Counted from the stretch's first letter, positions 33,743 through 43,424 are shown. The stretch is DNA of 64,000 nt from Alistipes sp. Zagget8 (GCA_001941065.1 MSHJ01000015.1:62001-126000), one strand, 5' to 3'. A program made the numbers and translations. The notes: generated from the letters alone by a model not told the origin.

Positions 33743-35874
33743 AAATTCTTCAAGGTGTAATCAATCATTTTCTGTCTTATGTGTGCCGTTGCGTCGGGCA
33801 ACATCGAGTGATTCTGATCGGGATACACCATCATGTCGTACTGCTTGCCGGCGCGGTTCAGCGCCCGGGTCATCTCCACGGTGTTCTGGAAATGGACGTT
33901 GTCGTCGGCCGTGCCGTGGATAATCAGCAGGCGCGTCTGCCGGTCGTCCAACATCCGCGCGAAATTGATCGGCGAATTGTCGTCGTAACCCGCGGCGTTG
34001 TACTGCGGAAGGTTGTTGTATATTTCGGTGTAGATCGTGTCGTAGTAGCGCCATGAGGTGACGGGAGCCACGGCAATCGCCATCCGGAACAGCCCGTGTC
34101 CCTTCAGCGCACATCCCAGGGCCATAAACCCGCCGTAGGACCAGCCGTAGATGCCGATGCGTGCAGGGTCCACCCAGGGCTGCGCGGCCATGTAGCGGGC
34201 CGTCGAGAGCTGGTCTTCGACCTCCAGGGCCCCCAGGCGTCCGTAGGTGAGCTTCTTGAATTTCTCGCCCCGGAATCCCGTGCCGCGGCCGTCGGCCGAA
34301 ACCACGATGTAACCTTTGTCGGCCAGCGCATCCTCCCAGTCGAGCGACCAGCGGTCACGGACCTGCTGCGAACCGGGACCCGAATACTGCGTCAGCAGCA
34401 CGGGATAGCGCTGCGAGGGGTCGAAGCCGCGGGGTTTGACGATGTAGGCGTTGAGCGTGTCGCCGCGCTCGGTCGTGAAGGTGAAGAACTCCTTGACGGG
34501 GCGTTTCGACGCCGCCAGCTCCTCGCACAGTTTGCGGCTGTCGGCCAGCGTGCGGATGACCCGGCCCTCGGCGTCGCAGACCTCCGTCAGGTTGGGCGTC
34601 GAGGCGTTGGAGAAGGTGGTGATGAAATATTTCATGCCGGGGGCAGGGGCCGCGGTGTAGTAGCCTTCGCCCGCGGTGAGGCGCCGCTTGTCCTTGCCGT
34701 CGAGGCGCACGCTGTAAAGGTTGCGGCGCAGCGGAGAGGTCTCGGTCGAGAGGTACCAGACGCGTTTGCCGTCGCATCCCACCACCTCGGTCACCTCCCA
34801 ACTGCCTTGGGTCACTTGTCCGAGGATGCCCCGGCGGAGGCTGTAGAGATAGAGGTGCATGAATCCCGTGTGGCTCTCCTGCCGCACGAGAAAACGGTCC
34901 TTGTCGACGAACGTGACGGTTTTGTCGTCCACCCGCTCGACATACTGCCGGGCACGCTCCTCGTAGACCGTGCGCTGGGCCCCGTGGGGTTCGCAGACGA
35001 TCATTTCGAAGGTGTTCTGACGCCGGTTGAGGCGGTAGTACCAGGGGCGTCCGTCGGGCGTCCACCCGATGCGGGGGATGTACTGGTCGGTCTCCGGACC
35101 CGTGTCGATGCGCTCCTTCGCGCCGGTTTCGAGGTCCGCCACCCAGAGCTGGACCACCGAATTGCGCTCCCCGGCCTTGGGGTATTTGAACGAATAGGCG
35201 TGGTTGTAGAGCTTGCCGTCGAAGCGCATCATCTCCATCAGCGGCACCTCGCTTTCGTCGAAGCGCAGGTAGGCGATGCGGCGGCTGTCGGGCGAAAAGG
35301 CATAGGCCTGCGTGATGCCGAACTCCTCCTCGTAGACCCAGTCGGTGGTGCCGTTGATCACGGAATTCCATGCCCCGTCGTCGGTGATGCGGCGCGTGGT
35401 CTGCGCCGCGATGTCGTAGACATAGAGGTCGTTGCGGTCCGAATAGGCGATGCGCTGTCCGTCGGGCGAAAACGAGGCGTCGCGCGGCGCTTCGGCCTGC
35501 CGCAGCACGGGCTGCACGCGGTTGTCGCGGATGAGCGAGTAGGAGGTGGTGTAGGAGTGGCGGTAGATCGGCTTGCGCCCCGAGGCGACGAGAATCGTCC
35601 GTTCGTCGGGCGAAAAGGCGTAGTCGCTGATCGTGAGGTTCGGGGCGGGCGACGGAAGCAGGCTCTCGCCCGGGCTCTTCGCGGCATAGCTGTACCGCAG
35701 GATATTGTTGCTTTCGAGGGTGGTGTAGTGCTCGCCGTCGGCCATCGGGCGGATGCCGCGCACCGATTCGTTCAGGCCGCGCAGACGGGCGATTTCGGCG
35801 TATTCGTGCTGGGCGTATGCAGCCCCCGCGACGAACAGAAGCGCCGTGGGTAAGGTGAAAAGCGTCTTTTTCAA
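33739..35874 (-). CDS. Dipeptidyl peptidase IV-type S9B peptidase, secreted
   Basis: Removes X-Pro dipeptides in the periplasm. 711 residues: signal peptide MKKTLFTLPTALLFVAGAAYAQ, a propeller (about 40-460) with DWVYEEEF, whose double Glu binds the substrate N-terminus, and a hydrolase domain with Ser579 in GWSYGG, HGTADDNVH and the His in DQNHSM. The start codon is TTG, as no ATG is in frame nearby and the signal peptide begins there. It follows an unknown gene by 11 nt and overlaps ogt. Confidence 0.93.
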   Translation of the reverse strand: MKKTLFTLPTALLFVAGAAYAQHEYAEIARLRGLNESVRGIRPMADGEHYTTLESNNILRYSYAAKSPGESLLPSPAPNLTISDYAFSPDERTILVASGRKPIYRHSYTTSYSLIRDNRVQPVLRQAEAPRDASFSPDGQRIAYSDRNDLYVYDIAAQTTRRITDDGAWNSVINGTTDWVYEEEFGITQAYAFSPDSRRIAYLRFDESEVPLMEMMRFDGKLYNHAYSFKYPKAGERNSVVQLWVADLETGAKERIDTGPETDQYIPRIGWTPDGRPWYYRLNRRQNTFEMIVCEPHGAQRTVYEERARQYVERVDDKTVTFVDKDRFLVRQESHTGFMHLYLYSLRRGILGQVTQGSWEVTEVVGCDGKRVWYLSTETSPLRRNLYSVRLDGKDKRRLTAGEGYYTAAPAPGMKYFITTFSNASTPNLTEVCDAEGRVIRTLADSRKLCEELAASKRPVKEFFTFTTERGDTLNAYIVKPRGFDPSQRYPVLLTQYSGPGSQQVRDRWSLDWEDALADKGYIVVSADGRGTGFRGEKFKKLTYGRLGALEVEDQLSTARYMAAQPWVDPARIGIYGWSYGGFMALGCALKGHGLFRMAIAVAPVTSWRYYDTIYTEIYNNLPQYNAAGYDDNSPINFARMLDDRQTRLLIIHGTADDNVHFQNTVEMTRALNRAGKQYDMMVYPDQNHSMLPDATAHIRQKMIDYTLKNL

Positions 35875-35885
35875 GGTAGTGCGGG

Positions 35886-36572
35886 TTAAATATCCTCTAT
35901 GTCGAAATCGTAGCCCAGCCGTTTGCCGGTCACGAATTTCGAATTGTCCATCTTGGTGTTGAACTGGTCGACCGTCACGCGCTTGTTCTCCTCGTAGGGA
36001 GGCATCAGCAGGTCGAAATTCAGCGCGAAATCGATCGCCGATTCGAGAATCGGCACCAGTGCGTCGCGGTCCAACTCCTCCCGGCCGAAATCCGCCGCCC
36101 GCATCGAGGTCTGCTGCTTGCCTTCGACGAAATAGCGGCGTTCGCGGTTGATGAAGATGCGGCCGATCAGGTATCCCTCGTCGGCGTTGCGGTTGAACTT
36201 GAACGAATCCGAGAGGAAATTGTAGATGTTGATCAGCCCGCAGTAGGAGTTTTCGCGGTCGCTCCCGACATAGGGGTTCTGCCAGATGGGATGCCCGGCG
36301 TCGAATTCGAAAACGTCGGTGTGCATCTGGAAGATCAGGATGTCGTTGGCCACCTGCAGCTGGGCTTCGAATTTGCCGCGGTCGCGGTATTCGAGCCGCA
36401 CGCGGCGGTCGAGTTTGCCGTCCAGTTCGTCGTCCATCTCCGAAGCCATCTCCAGCAGAGTCTCCTTCAGGGTGTTGAACGCCGCGAACGAGTTGTCGAA
36501 GACCTTCTGTTTGAGGGTCGACTTGCGGATGATCGTATCGAGTATTTTGGCTCTGAGCGGGGTTGTTTCCAT
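35886..36572 (-). CDS. Conserved-looking protein of unknown function
   Basis: 228 residues, soluble, no signal peptide. The N-terminal 60 residues look helical (KSTLKQKVFDNSFAAFNTL, then many acidic residues), followed by a mixed region with FEFDAGHPIWQNPYVGSDRENSYCG and INRERRYFVEGKQQTSM. I do not recognise the family. It sits 13 nt downstream of a muralytic gene and 11 nt upstream of the dipeptidyl peptidase gene, so an operon is likely. Confidence 0.85.
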   Translation of the reverse strand: METTPLRAKILDTIIRKSTLKQKVFDNSFAAFNTLKETLLEMASEMDDELDGKLDRRVRLEYRDRGKFEAQLQVANDILIFQMHTDVFEFDAGHPIWQNPYVGSDRENSYCGLINIYNFLSDSFKFNRNADEGYLIGRIFINRERRYFVEGKQQTSMRAADFGREELDRDALVPILESAIDFALNFDLLMPPYEENKRVTVDQFNTKMDNSKFVTGKRLGYDFDIEDI

Positions 36573-36584
36573 GGTATGCAGGTT

Positions 36585-37589
36585 TTATTTGATCCGTATC
36601 TGGCGCCCCTGCTCCAGCTCTTCGCCGGGCCTGAGCTTGTTGAACTTTTCAATCGACCGCGTGCGGATGGCGTAGGACTGCCCGACGGAATAGGCCGTCT
36701 CGCCCTGCCGCGCAATGTGGTGCTGGGCATTGCCCGTCCAGCGCTTTTTCTTACGCTCGATATAGACCGCCTCGCCCGGAACGGGCTGCGCCTTTTTGTC
36801 CTTCAGGTCGTTGAATTTCCGCAGGTTGCGGGCCGAGAGGCGGAATTTTTCGCCGATGTTCTCGAACGTGTCGTTCTCCTTGGCCGTGACGTAATGCACG
36901 CCGTTGGTGGCATAGACATTGTAGCCCGCATGGGCGTTGATCGTCACGCGGTAGTTGTCCGGATCGACAGCCGTCGCGGCCTCGGCCGTGCGTTCCACGC
37001 TGCTCTGCGACGAGAACCACTCCTCGGGGTCGCGCGGAAGCCCGTAGCGCGTGGCGTAGAGGTGCATGCCGTCGGGACGGTCCAGCAGGTAGAGCTGGTT
37101 CTCCTCGATGATGCGCACCAGACGCTGGGCGTAATCGGGGGCCGTGGCGTATCCGGCGGCCTTCAGGCCCCGCGCCCAGCTCCGGTAGTCGTCGGACGGA
37201 TAGGCGAACAGTGAGTCGTAGCGCGGCTGCGAGTCGAGGAATTCGGCGTGGTCGCGGTAGGAGGCCTCGACCGAGGGGTACGAGCGGAAACATTCGCCCT
37301 TGGCGTCGTCGTCGTGGTAGACCTTCTCGCCGGTCCAGTTGCGCTTGCACTTGATGCCGAAATGGTTGTTCGATTTCATCGACAGCAGGCTGTTGCCGCA
37401 GTCCGATTCGAGGATGCCCTGCGCCATGGTGATGCTCGCCGGGATGCCGTAGCGCTCCATGTGGGCCACGGCGATCGACATATAACGGCTGACATATTCT
37501 TCACGCGTCTGGCGCACCTGCGCCCCGAGCTGCCCCGTGCAGAGAAGGAGGATTCCCGCGAGGGATATTGCTTTTTTGGAAAAAGTCAT
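36585..37589 (-). CDS. Secreted glucosaminidase (GH73-like) with C-terminal LysM domains
   Basis: Peptidoglycan hydrolase. 334 residues: signal peptide to about GQLGAQ, a glucosaminidase domain (about 28-170) with ITMAQGILESDCGNS (catalytic Glu) and the NNHFGIKC block, and two LysM-like repeats (about 228-275 and 288-334; the second is HIARQGETAYSVGQSYAIRTRSIEKFN). It probably trims cell wall during growth. The promoter box at 37613-37620 is about 24 nt upstream. Confidence 0.9.
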   Translation of the reverse strand: MTFSKKAISLAGILLLCTGQLGAQVRQTREEYVSRYMSIAVAHMERYGIPASITMAQGILESDCGNSLLSMKSNNHFGIKCKRNWTGEKVYHDDDAKGECFRSYPSVEASYRDHAEFLDSQPRYDSLFAYPSDDYRSWARGLKAAGYATAPDYAQRLVRIIEENQLYLLDRPDGMHLYATRYGLPRDPEEWFSSQSSVERTAEAATAVDPDNYRVTINAHAGYNVYATNGVHYVTAKENDTFENIGEKFRLSARNLRKFNDLKDKKAQPVPGEAVYIERKKKRWTGNAQHHIARQGETAYSVGQSYAIRTRSIEKFNKLRPGEELEQGRQIRIK

Positions 37590-37620
37590 TATCTTTGTTT
37601 AACAGTTACCGACAAAGGTA
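37590..37620. promoter_or_regulatory. Divergent promoter boxes between the GH73 and DUF4254 genes
   Basis: TACCTTTG on the minus strand at 37613-37620 serves the GH73 gene. TATCTTTG on the plus strand at 37590-37597 is suited to the DUF4254 gene at 37665. Confidence 0.45.
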
Positions 37621-37664
37621 TAATTTTCCGCTGAAAATTACAATAATCGTATAAACCGCAAGCT

Positions 37665-38270
37665 ATGTTTACTGAAAACGCGAATCGTATTTTCAACCGG
37701 TCTATCGAGGAGTATCACCGCTGGGACGATGTCGACCATCCGATCGACAACCCCTATGCCCCGGGAACGATCGACCACCTGCTCTATCATAAAAACTGGA
37801 TCGACACCGTGCAGTGGCACCTGGAGGACATTATCCGCGACCCGGCGATCGATCCGGCGGAGGCATTGAAGATCAAACGGCGTATCGACAAGTCGAACCA
37901 GGACCGCACGGATATGGTGGAGTATGTGGATTCCTACCTGCTGGACAAATATAAGGAGATAACGCCGGCTCCCGATGCCCGCCTGAACACCGAAACTCCG
38001 GCGTGGGCCATCGACCGGCTGTCGATTCTCGCCCTGAAAATCTACCACATGGCCCTCGAGGCCCAACGCACGGACGTGGACGACGCCCACCGGGCCGCCT
38101 GCCGGAAAAAACTCGACGTACTGCTCTCGCAGCGCGAAGATCTTTCGCGGTCCATCGAGGAGCTGATCGAGGACATCGAGGCGGGCCGCAAGTACATGAA
38201 AACCTATAAACAGATGAAGATGTACAACGACCCGGCGTTGAATCCGGTGCTCTATGGCCAGAAAAAATAG
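37665..38270 (+). CDS. DUF4254 protein
   Basis: 201 residues, charged and mostly helical, with HPIDNPYAPGTIDHLLYHKNWIDTVQWHLEDIIRDP at the start and NQDRTDMVEYVD in the middle. The function is unknown. In my recollection this Bacteroidetes family sits beside GT9 glycosyltransferases, as it does here: its end overlaps the next gene by 17 nt, which points to a shared role in lipopolysaccharide or core sugar assembly (inference). Confidence 0.8.
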   Translation: MFTENANRIFNRSIEEYHRWDDVDHPIDNPYAPGTIDHLLYHKNWIDTVQWHLEDIIRDPAIDPAEALKIKRRIDKSNQDRTDMVEYVDSYLLDKYKEITPAPDARLNTETPAWAIDRLSILALKIYHMALEAQRTDVDDAHRAACRKKLDVLLSQREDLSRSIEELIEDIEAGRKYMKTYKQMKMYNDPALNPVLYGQKK

Positions 38271-39279
38271 GGCGTTGCCGCGTCATCTGCTGGTGCTGCG
38301 GACCTCTGCGATGGGCGATGTGGCGATGCTGCCGCATGCGCTCCGGGCGCTGATGTCCGCCTATCCCGACCTGCGGGTGACGGTGGCGACGCGGCCGATG
38401 TTCAAGCCCTTCTTCGAGGGGCTCGGCGTGGATTTTCTCGACGTAGACCTCCGGGGCGAGCACCACTCCCTGCGGGGCATGTGGCGGCTGGCCGCCGAGG
38501 CCCGGCGGCTGGGTGTGGATGCCGTGGCCGACGTGCACGACGTGCTGCGGTCCCGGGCATTCCGTCTCTCGATGAGTCTGCACGGCATTCCCGTCTCCTT
38601 TATCCACAAGGGGCGTTCGGAGAAGCGGCGGTTCATCCGCCTCGGAAGCCGCGGCATGGAGCCGCTGCGCCATACCGTGCTGCGCTACTGCGACACGTTC
38701 CGCCGGCTGGGATTCGTGTTCGACGACCCGAAGCCCGCCCTGCGGCAGGAGCGGCCCAATCCGTTCGGTCCCAAGGAGGGCGTCTGGGTGGGTTTCGCAC
38801 CCTTCTCGGCGCAGCAGGGCAAGACCTATCCCGGCGAACAGAGCCGCGAGGCGGTGCGGTTGTTGGCGGAGCGTTACGACCGGGTCTTCATCCACGGGGG
38901 CGGAGGCGGCGAGCTGCAGTTCGCCGAGGAGATGGAGCGCACGTATCCCAACGTCACGGCGCTCTTCGGCAAAGTCCGCCTCGACGGGGAGATGGACCTG
39001 ATCGCCAACCTCGACTGCGTGGTGTCGATGGATTCGCTGGTCATGCACCTGGCGTCGCTTGTGGCGACGCCCGTGGTGTCGGTGTGGGGCGCGACGCATC
39101 CCGGATTGGGATTCCTGGGGTACGGATGCGACCCGCAGGGGATTTTGCAGGCCGATATGGCGTGCCGTCCCTGTTCGGTCTTCGGCAGCAAGCCCTGCCG
39201 CTACGGCGACTACCGCTGCCTGAAAGCCGTGACCCCCGCGATGATCGCCGAACGGGTCCGGCAGCTGGTCGGACGATGA
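38254..39279 (+). CDS. GT9-family glycosyltransferase (heptosyltransferase-like)
   Basis: 341 residues, GT-B fold. The N-terminus HLLVLRTSAMGDVAMLPHAL is the GT9 start, VWVGFAPFSAQQGKTYP leads into the donor half, and CVVSMDSLVMHLASLVATPVVSVWGATHP is the family block where SMDS binds the nucleotide sugar. Four cysteines near the end (CRPCSVFGSKPCRYGDYRC) resemble the CxxC...C cluster of many Bacteroidetes members. Probably a lipopolysaccharide core enzyme at the inner face of the inner membrane. Overlaps the DUF4254 gene. Confidence 0.88.
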   Translation: MARKNRALPRHLLVLRTSAMGDVAMLPHALRALMSAYPDLRVTVATRPMFKPFFEGLGVDFLDVDLRGEHHSLRGMWRLAAEARRLGVDAVADVHDVLRSRAFRLSMSLHGIPVSFIHKGRSEKRRFIRLGSRGMEPLRHTVLRYCDTFRRLGFVFDDPKPALRQERPNPFGPKEGVWVGFAPFSAQQGKTYPGEQSREAVRLLAERYDRVFIHGGGGGELQFAEEMERTYPNVTALFGKVRLDGEMDLIANLDCVVSMDSLVMHLASLVATPVVSVWGATHPGLGFLGYGCDPQGILQADMACRPCSVFGSKPCRYGDYRCLKAVTPAMIAERVRQLVGR

Positions 39280-39283
39280 TACG

Positions 39284-39312
39284 AAAAAGCCTCCCGTTTC
39301 GGAGGCTTTTTT
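39284..39312. terminator. Bidirectional terminator
   Basis: AAAAAGCCTCC / GGAGGCTTTTTT stem between two convergent genes; A- and T-runs on both sides. Confidence 0.8.
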
Positions 39313-40160
39313 CATTTATTCCTTGTGACCGTGATGCAGTTGGGCACGCCCCGTTCGCCGGCGTGGTCGAAGCGGTGGTTGTCGTAGGGGTGGTTGAGCA
39401 CCCCTTCTTGCGCGGTCCAGAGCGTCGAGGAGCCGCCTCCGTCGAGGTTCAGGGCCTCCACGAGACCCAGCTGACGGGCGATATAGGCCGTCTCGGCGAT
39501 GGTCGTGCCTTCGCCCTGCCCTTTGAAACGTCCGTCGATGACGACCAGCACCACCTCGCCTCCGGCCCGTTTGCCGATCAGCGTGCGGGGATGGCGGCCG
39601 GTGTAGAACGTTTTGTCGGAGTCGTATTCGACGATTCGGCCGTCGTCGACCAGCACGGGGCCTGCGGCCAGCGCCGAGCGGTAACGGTGCGTCACGCGGT
39701 CGTAGTGGGCGGTGTCGCAGCGAAAAATATCCATCCTGCGGCCTTTCCGGCCCTTGAACGCGACGATGCCGTTGGTGCGCATCAGCTCCTGGGGCGTGGT
39801 GCGGCCCACGACCTTTTTGTCCGCCAGTACGAACGTCACCGGTTCGAAAGTCCTGACATTGAAATAGCTGCCATTGACGGCGATGTCGGCCCCGGCGTCC
39901 CGGCCCAGCCGGCTCATGGCCTCGGCCCGGCGGTCGAGGTGGACGATCCGCGTTTCGAAACCCCGCGGCGGGTAGCTGACGACGGAGATGCTCTGCCGCG
40001 AACCGAACAGGTCGATTTGGGCGCAGCGGCATTCGGCGCCTCCTCCGAGGTCGGAGGTGTGCCATACGGCGGTGGCGAGGGCGATGGAGTCGCCGGGCGT
40101 CTGCGACGCGGCCGGAAGGGTACAGAGGAGCGTCAGGGCTCCCAGCAAGGTGCGGATCAT
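39312..40160 (-). CDS. Secreted phosphodiester glycosidase (NAGPA-like) protein
   Basis: 282 residues with signal peptide MIRTLLGALTLLCTLPAASQ. The domain has DIAVNGSYFN, TFYTGRHPRTLIGKRAGGEVVLVVIDGR and EALNLDGGGSSTLW, the three blocks of the NAGPA family, which includes the mammalian uncovering enzyme that removes GlcNAc from a phosphodiester. The bacterial substrate is unknown, perhaps a wall or exopolysaccharide. ATG at 40160 is chosen because a TACATTTG promoter box lies at 40188-40195 and would cover a longer start. Confidence 0.88.
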   Translation of the reverse strand: MIRTLLGALTLLCTLPAASQTPGDSIALATAVWHTSDLGGGAECRCAQIDLFGSRQSISVVSYPPRGFETRIVHLDRRAEAMSRLGRDAGADIAVNGSYFNVRTFEPVTFVLADKKVVGRTTPQELMRTNGIVAFKGRKGRRMDIFRCDTAHYDRVTHRYRSALAAGPVLVDDGRIVEYDSDKTFYTGRHPRTLIGKRAGGEVVLVVIDGRFKGQGEGTTIAETAYIARQLGLVEALNLDGGGSSTLWTAQEGVLNHPYDNHRFDHAGERGVPNCITVTRNK

Positions 40161-40263
40161 GGGCGTTGAAGCGTTTGTTGGCGTATGCAAATGTAGAAAT
40201 TAAAATCGATTCGTCAAACCTGCGGCGCGGCGCGTTTCGGAGGCGATGCGCCGCCTTCGGGAA

Positions 40264-40293
40264 CAAAAAAAGGTCCCCGGCGGACCGGAGACC
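40264..40293 (-). terminator. Terminator of the lipocalin-like lipoprotein gene
   Basis: On the minus strand GGTCtCCGG...CCGGgGACC, then T7. Confidence 0.75.
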
Positions 40294-40315
40294 TCGATTT
40301 TGGGGATCGGAGCGA

Positions 40316-40888
40316 TTACTCTGCGACTTTGGTGTAGACCGTGTCGGTGCCCTCGATCGAGAGGGTGTATTTGCCCTCGGCATCCTTCGCGATCACGCCT
40401 GTCTGGGTGAAATCGATGGTCTGGCCGTTGCCGATGCTCTGCCCTTTGAGCAGGATTTTGCCGGCTTCGCCCTGAAGCTCCCACGACGAGTAGACCAGCG
40501 TGGCCATGTTGATTGATTGCGCAGCGCCTTCGACCTCGATTTCCACACCCATCACCCCTTCGGGGTCGATCGGGTCGGGCATCGTCCAGCGACCCACGGC
40601 TTCGGCGTAGGTGGGGTCGGTGGCGACCTTCGTGGCGGCGGCGCCGTCCTCCAGTTTCCCCGTGTAGTCCACGACGACCGGAGCGCCCAGCAGCAGGCCG
40701 GCAGCCTCGCTCTTGTCGGCGTCCATCGTCGAGAAGGTGTAGGTTTCGTCGCTGGTCAGCGCCTTGACGGTGACGGTGTTCATCGATGCGTCGGCGATGA
40801 AACCCTCGAAGGTCTTCGGGGTGTTGTCGGCGCAGGCTGCCAGGCCGCAGAGAGCTGCGACGGCAGCCAGAAATTTGATGCTTTTCAT
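40316..40888 (-). CDS. Lipocalin-like lipoprotein
   Basis: 190 residues. The signal FLAAVAALCGLAACADN has a clean lipobox with the cysteine at residue 20. The second half (VGRWTMPDPID to the end, with many short strands) looks like the lipocalin-like domains common in Bacteroides lipoproteins. Ligand and role are unknown. It is a single gene with its own terminator. Confidence 0.75.
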   Translation of the reverse strand: MKSIKFLAAVAALCGLAACADNTPKTFEGFIADASMNTVTVKALTSDETYTFSTMDADKSEAAGLLLGAPVVVDYTGKLEDGAAATKVATDPTYAEAVGRWTMPDPIDPEGVMGVEIEVEGAAQSINMATLVYSSWELQGEAGKILLKGQSIGNGQTIDFTQTGVIAKDAEGKYTLSIEGTDTVYTKVAE

Positions 40889-40956
40889 TTGCTTGTCTCT
40901 TTTTAAAGGTTTTTCGACGCCGCTAAATTACGAAAATTCCCTTGATTTGTAACGCC

Positions 40957-42344
40957 TTAACGCGATTTTATATATGCGTCGATCGCCCGGGCCGCCGTGC
41001 GTCCGGCGCCCATGGCCAGAATCACCGTCGCGGCGCCCGTCACGGCGTCGCCGCCGGCAAAGACGCCTTTGCGGGTGGTGGCTCCGTGCTCGTCGGCCGT
41101 GATACAGCCCCGGCGGGAGGTTTCGAGTCCGGCGGTCGTGGCCGCCAGCAGCGGGTTGGGCGAGGTGCCCAGCGCCATGATGACCACGTCGCAGGCGATT
41201 TCGAATTCCGAACCCTCCTTCACGACCGGTGAGCGGCGGCCGCTTTCGTCGGGTTCGCCCAGCTCCATCTCCACGCACCGCAGGCCCGTCACCCAGCCTT
41301 TCTCGTCGCCGAGGACCTCGGTGGGGTTGGTCAGCATCCGGAAACGGATGCCCTCCTCCTTGGCATGGTGCACCTCCTCGACGCGGGCCGGGAGCTCCTT
41401 CTCCGAACGGCGGTAGACGATCGTCGCCTCGGCGCCCAGCCGCTTGGCCGTGCGCACGGCGTCCATCGCCACGTTGCCGCCGCCCACGACCACCACGCGC
41501 TGTCCGACATAGATCGGCGTGTCGTAAGCCTTGTCGTAGGCGTGCATCAGGTTGGCCCGCGTGAGGAACTCGTTGGCCGAGACCACGCCGTTGAGGTTCT
41601 CGCCCGGGATGCCCACATGAAGCGGGGCAGTCCGGCGCCCGAACCGATGAACACGGCGTCGAAACCCTCCTCGTCCATCAGCGAGTCGATCGTCACGGTG
41701 CGGCCCACGATTACGTCGGTCTCGATCTCCACGCCCAGCCGTTTGACTTCGGCGATTTCACGCGCCACGATGCGCTCCTTCGGCAGGCGGAATTCGGGAA
41801 TGCCGTAGACCAGCACGCCGCCCGCTTCGTGCAGCGCTTCGAAAATCTTCACGCCGTAGCCCATGCGTGCCAGGTCGCTGGCGCAGGCCAGTCCGGCGGA
41901 GCCGCTGCCGATGACGGCGACTTTGCGGCCGTTGCGCACGGCGGCGGGTTTCACGGGGGCGCCGTGTTCGAGTTTCCAGTCGCCGACGAAGCGTTCCAGC
42001 TTGCCCACGGCGACCGGTTCGCCCTTGATGCCCAGGATGCACGAACCTTCGCACTGGCTCTCCTGCGGGCAGACGCGGCCGCAGACCGAGGGCAGCGAAC
42101 TGTCCTCGGAGATGATGTCAGCAGCCTCCTGCAGCCGGCCTTCGTGCACGGCGGCGATAAAGTCGGGGATGCGGATGCCCACGGGGCAGGCTCCGACGCA
42201 GCGGGGATTCTTGCAACGCAGGCAGCGCGAGGCTTCGAGCGTGGCTTCTTCGGGGTCGTAGCCGTAGCAGACCTCTTCGAAATTGGTCGCACGGATCGCC
42301 GGGTCTTGTTCGCGCACCGGCACGCGGGGTATCTTGTTTGCCAT
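40957..42344 (-). pseudogene. nfnB: NfnB / GltD-like NADPH oxidoreductase, split by a frameshift
   Basis: The large subunit of NADH-dependent reduced ferredoxin:NADP oxidoreductase (or glutamate synthase small chain; NfnA beside it favours Nfn). The N-terminal part (MANKIPRVPVREQDP, cysteine clusters CLRCKNPRC and CGRVCPQESQC, FAD site VIGSGSAGLACA) is read to GLPRFM at 41616-41618. The rest (GIPGENLNGV to the end, with NADP site VVVGGGNVAMDAVRTA and GGDAVTGAA) is in another frame. A TG dinucleotide at 41614-41615 appears extra. It could be a true mutation, an assembly error or recoding. Each half is otherwise intact. Confidence 0.8.
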
Positions 42345-42424
42345 AGTTTTTTCTGAATGAATCGTGGATAAAGGTCGAATCGTCACGGACCTGCCGAAAT
42401 GTCGTTTTTACCGCGCAGCCCAAG

Positions 42425-42483
42425 TCCCCTCCGAGGAGGGGATTTAGGGGTGGGTCAGACTTGTAAAACAGCCCGTGGGGCTG
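42425..42483 (+). repeat. Palindromic repeat element E4 between nfnA and nfnB
   Basis: Stem 1 TCCCCTCC-ga-GGAGGGGA (42425-42442), linker TTTAGGGGTGGGTC...CTTGTAAAA, stem 2 CAGCCC-gtg-GGGCTG (42469-42483). The linker matches element E1 closely while both stems differ. It separates two genes that should form one operon, so it is probably transcribed. Confidence 0.78.
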
Positions 42484-42539
42484 TAATACGGCCGGCGGAT
42501 TTGCAGGACGGTGCGAATCTGAACGAGTTTTTCATCCTC

Positions 42540-43424
42540 TTACTTGTCCAATCCGATTTTGCATACGTGTCCTGCCTCGCGTTCGGCCTCGATGGCTGCG
42601 GCACGCTGTTCCTGGGTGCGGTACATGCCCTGACGGCGCATCGCCTCGTCGAAATCGACCTCGTGGGCGTCGAACTCCGGGCCGTCGACGCACGTGAAGC
42701 GCGTCTTGCCGCCGACCGTCACGCGGCAGGCGCCGCACATGCCCGTGCCGTCGACCATCAGCGCGTTGAGCGACACGGTGGTTTTCAGATCGTATTTCTT
42801 GGTGGTGAGGGCCACGAACTTCATCATAATCATCGGGCCGATGGCCACGCATTCGTCGTAGTGCCTGCCCTGTTTTTCGACGAGCTCTTCAACGACCTGC
42901 GTCACCAGCCCCTTGAACCCTTCCGAACCGTCGTCGGTGGCGATGTAGAGGTTTTCGGCGACGGCCCGCATGGCGTCGGTGTAGATGAGCATCTGCTTGT
43001 TCTTGGCGCCGATGATGACATCCGCCTTTACGCCGTGCTCCCGGAGCCACTTGACCTGCGGATAGACCGGGGCCGTGCCCACGCCGCCCGCCACGAAGAG
43101 GTAGTGCCGTTTGCGGAGCTCTTCGAGGGGCATTTTGACGAATTCCGAGGGATGGCCCAGCGGACCTGCGAAATCGGCGAGGGCTTCGCCTTCATTGACC
43201 GCGCAGATTTTGCGCGTCGAGGCGCCGATGGCCTGCGTGACGATTGTCACGCTGCCCTCCGCGGCGTCGAAATCGGAGATCGTGAGCGGAATGCGTTCGC
43301 CGTGTTCGTCGACGCGCACGATGACGAACTGCCCGGGCTGCGCCGAACGCGCTACGCGCGGTGCGAGGACCTTCATCAGCCAGATGCCCTCCGCGAGGCT
43401 TCGTTTTTCAAGAATGGGGTACAT
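42540..43424 (-). CDS. nfnA: NfnA-type ferredoxin--NADP reductase FAD/NAD subunit
   Basis: 294 residues. A flavin domain (about 1-95, RIPLTISDF) and an NAD domain (FVAGGVGTAPVYPQ) precede a 2Fe-2S cysteine cluster in GTGMCGACRVTVGGKTRFTCVDGPEFDAHEVDF. With NfnB it would couple NADH and reduced ferredoxin to NADPH formation by electron bifurcation, useful in an anaerobe. The same fold occurs in dihydroorotate dehydrogenase B subunit, but the NfnB neighbour settles the call. Confidence 0.9.
   Translation of the reverse strand: MYPILEKRSLAEGIWLMKVLAPRVARSAQPGQFVIVRVDEHGERIPLTISDFDAAEGSVTIVTQAIGASTRKICAVNEGEALADFAGPLGHPSEFVKMPLEELRKRHYLFVAGGVGTAPVYPQVKWLREHGVKADVIIGAKNKQMLIYTDAMRAVAENLYIATDDGSEGFKGLVTQVVEELVEKQGRHYDECVAIGPMIMMKFVALTTKKYDLKTTVSLNALMVDGTGMCGACRVTVGGKTRFTCVDGPEFDAHEVDFDEAMRRQGMYRTQEQRAAAIEAEREAGHVCKIGLDK

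Noticed and set aside
42540..43424. Dihydroorotate dehydrogenase electron-transfer subunit (PyrK)
   Set aside because: No pyrD nearby; the neighbour is NfnB/GltD-like.
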